Below are positions 14,070 through 14,096 of a stretch of DNA of 14,096 nt, piece after piece (positions within the stretch are counted from its first letter, which is position 1; each line of letters begins with the position of its first letter). Both the position numbers and the translations under genes were made by a program. Source of the DNA: Serratia sp. DD3 (GTDB lineage Bacteria > Pseudomonadota > Gammaproteobacteria > Enterobacterales > Enterobacteriaceae); NCBI RefSeq assembly GCF_000496755.2, contig NZ_AYKS02000035.1, positions 1 through 14,096 on the forward strand. Direction: 5' to 3'. The notes beneath the pieces are model-generated. The model was given only the letters and a program-made list of their open reading frames with translations, made no database searches and was not told the DNA's origin.

Positions 14070-14096
14070 ATTTAACATAATATACATTATGCGCAC
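14070..14096 (-). other. dif: Chromosomal dif site (XerC/XerD), truncated by window end
   Basis: On the plus strand ATTTAACATAA (14070-14080) is the XerD arm, TATACA (14081-14086) the central region and TTATGCGCAC (14087-14096) ten of the eleven bases of the XerC arm. Read on the minus strand, all 27 bases agree with the E. coli dif sequence as I remember it. XerC and XerD resolve chromosome dimers here under FtsK control. Filamentous phages, such as YpfPhi in Yersinia pestis, also integrate at this site. Confidence 0.93.

Noticed and set aside
1..14096. FtsK-orienting KOPS motifs (GGGNAGGG) pointing to dif
   Set aside because: I looked on both strands by eye and found no exact octamer, so no polarity claim is made.

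Overview
The window looks like chromosomal DNA from a member of the Enterobacterales. Yersinia is my best guess, from remembered resemblance of the proteins rather than from a search. It lies in the replication terminus. The last 27 bases match, on the minus strand, the Escherichia coli dif recombination site as I remember it; only the outermost base of the 28-bp site is cut off by the window end. Two exact copies of the MatP-binding site matS (GTGACRNYGTCAC) lie about 3-4 kb to the left.

Layout, left to right. Positions 1-861 (+) hold the 3' part of a membrane acyltransferase gene that enters from outside the window. It overlaps, tail to tail, an NhaC-type Na+/H+ antiporter gene (826-2328, -). 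A 357-bp non-coding stretch follows, with a hairpin and a 15-bp tandem repeat. Next comes a leftward group. Read from its promoter side it is a sodium:solute symporter (5988-7760), a YgjV-like inner-membrane protein (5359-5889), a cNMP-like/CBS/DUF294 nucleotidyltransferase-like protein (3433-5301) and a DnaQ-like 3'-5' exonuclease (2686-3426). The last two genes are only 6 bp apart.

A divergent control region (7761-8058) separates the symporter from a rightward heparinase II/III-family lyase gene (8059-10086). This region carries a good candidate KdgR operator beside a candidate CRP site. Downstream of the lyase are a secreted protein with two SH3-like repeats (10106-11131) and an SDR oxidoreductase (11393-12169). 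Together, KdgR/CRP-type control, a sodium symporter, a lyase without a signal peptide and an SDR suggest a small unit for uptake and intracellular breakdown of unsaturated uronate oligosaccharides. In this model the SDR would reduce the keto-uronate product towards 2-keto-3-deoxygluconate. That is inference; the substrate is unknown.

The most unusual structure is at 9971-11255. The last ~116 bp of the lyase gene are present twice as a diverged direct repeat (about 90% identical by eye). The two copies bracket the SH3-like gene exactly, and each carries a perfect matS. The second copy has a 2-bp insertion and is a non-coding remnant. This looks like a one-gene insertion between the lyase and SDR genes, made by recombination in the lyase 3' end, which also duplicated a chromosome-organising site.

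The right end holds a small VOC/glyoxalase-fold protein (12322-12675, GTG start), a protein joining a DUF4375/DMP19-like domain to MORN/YwqK-like repeats (12700-13890), a strong hairpin, and dif.
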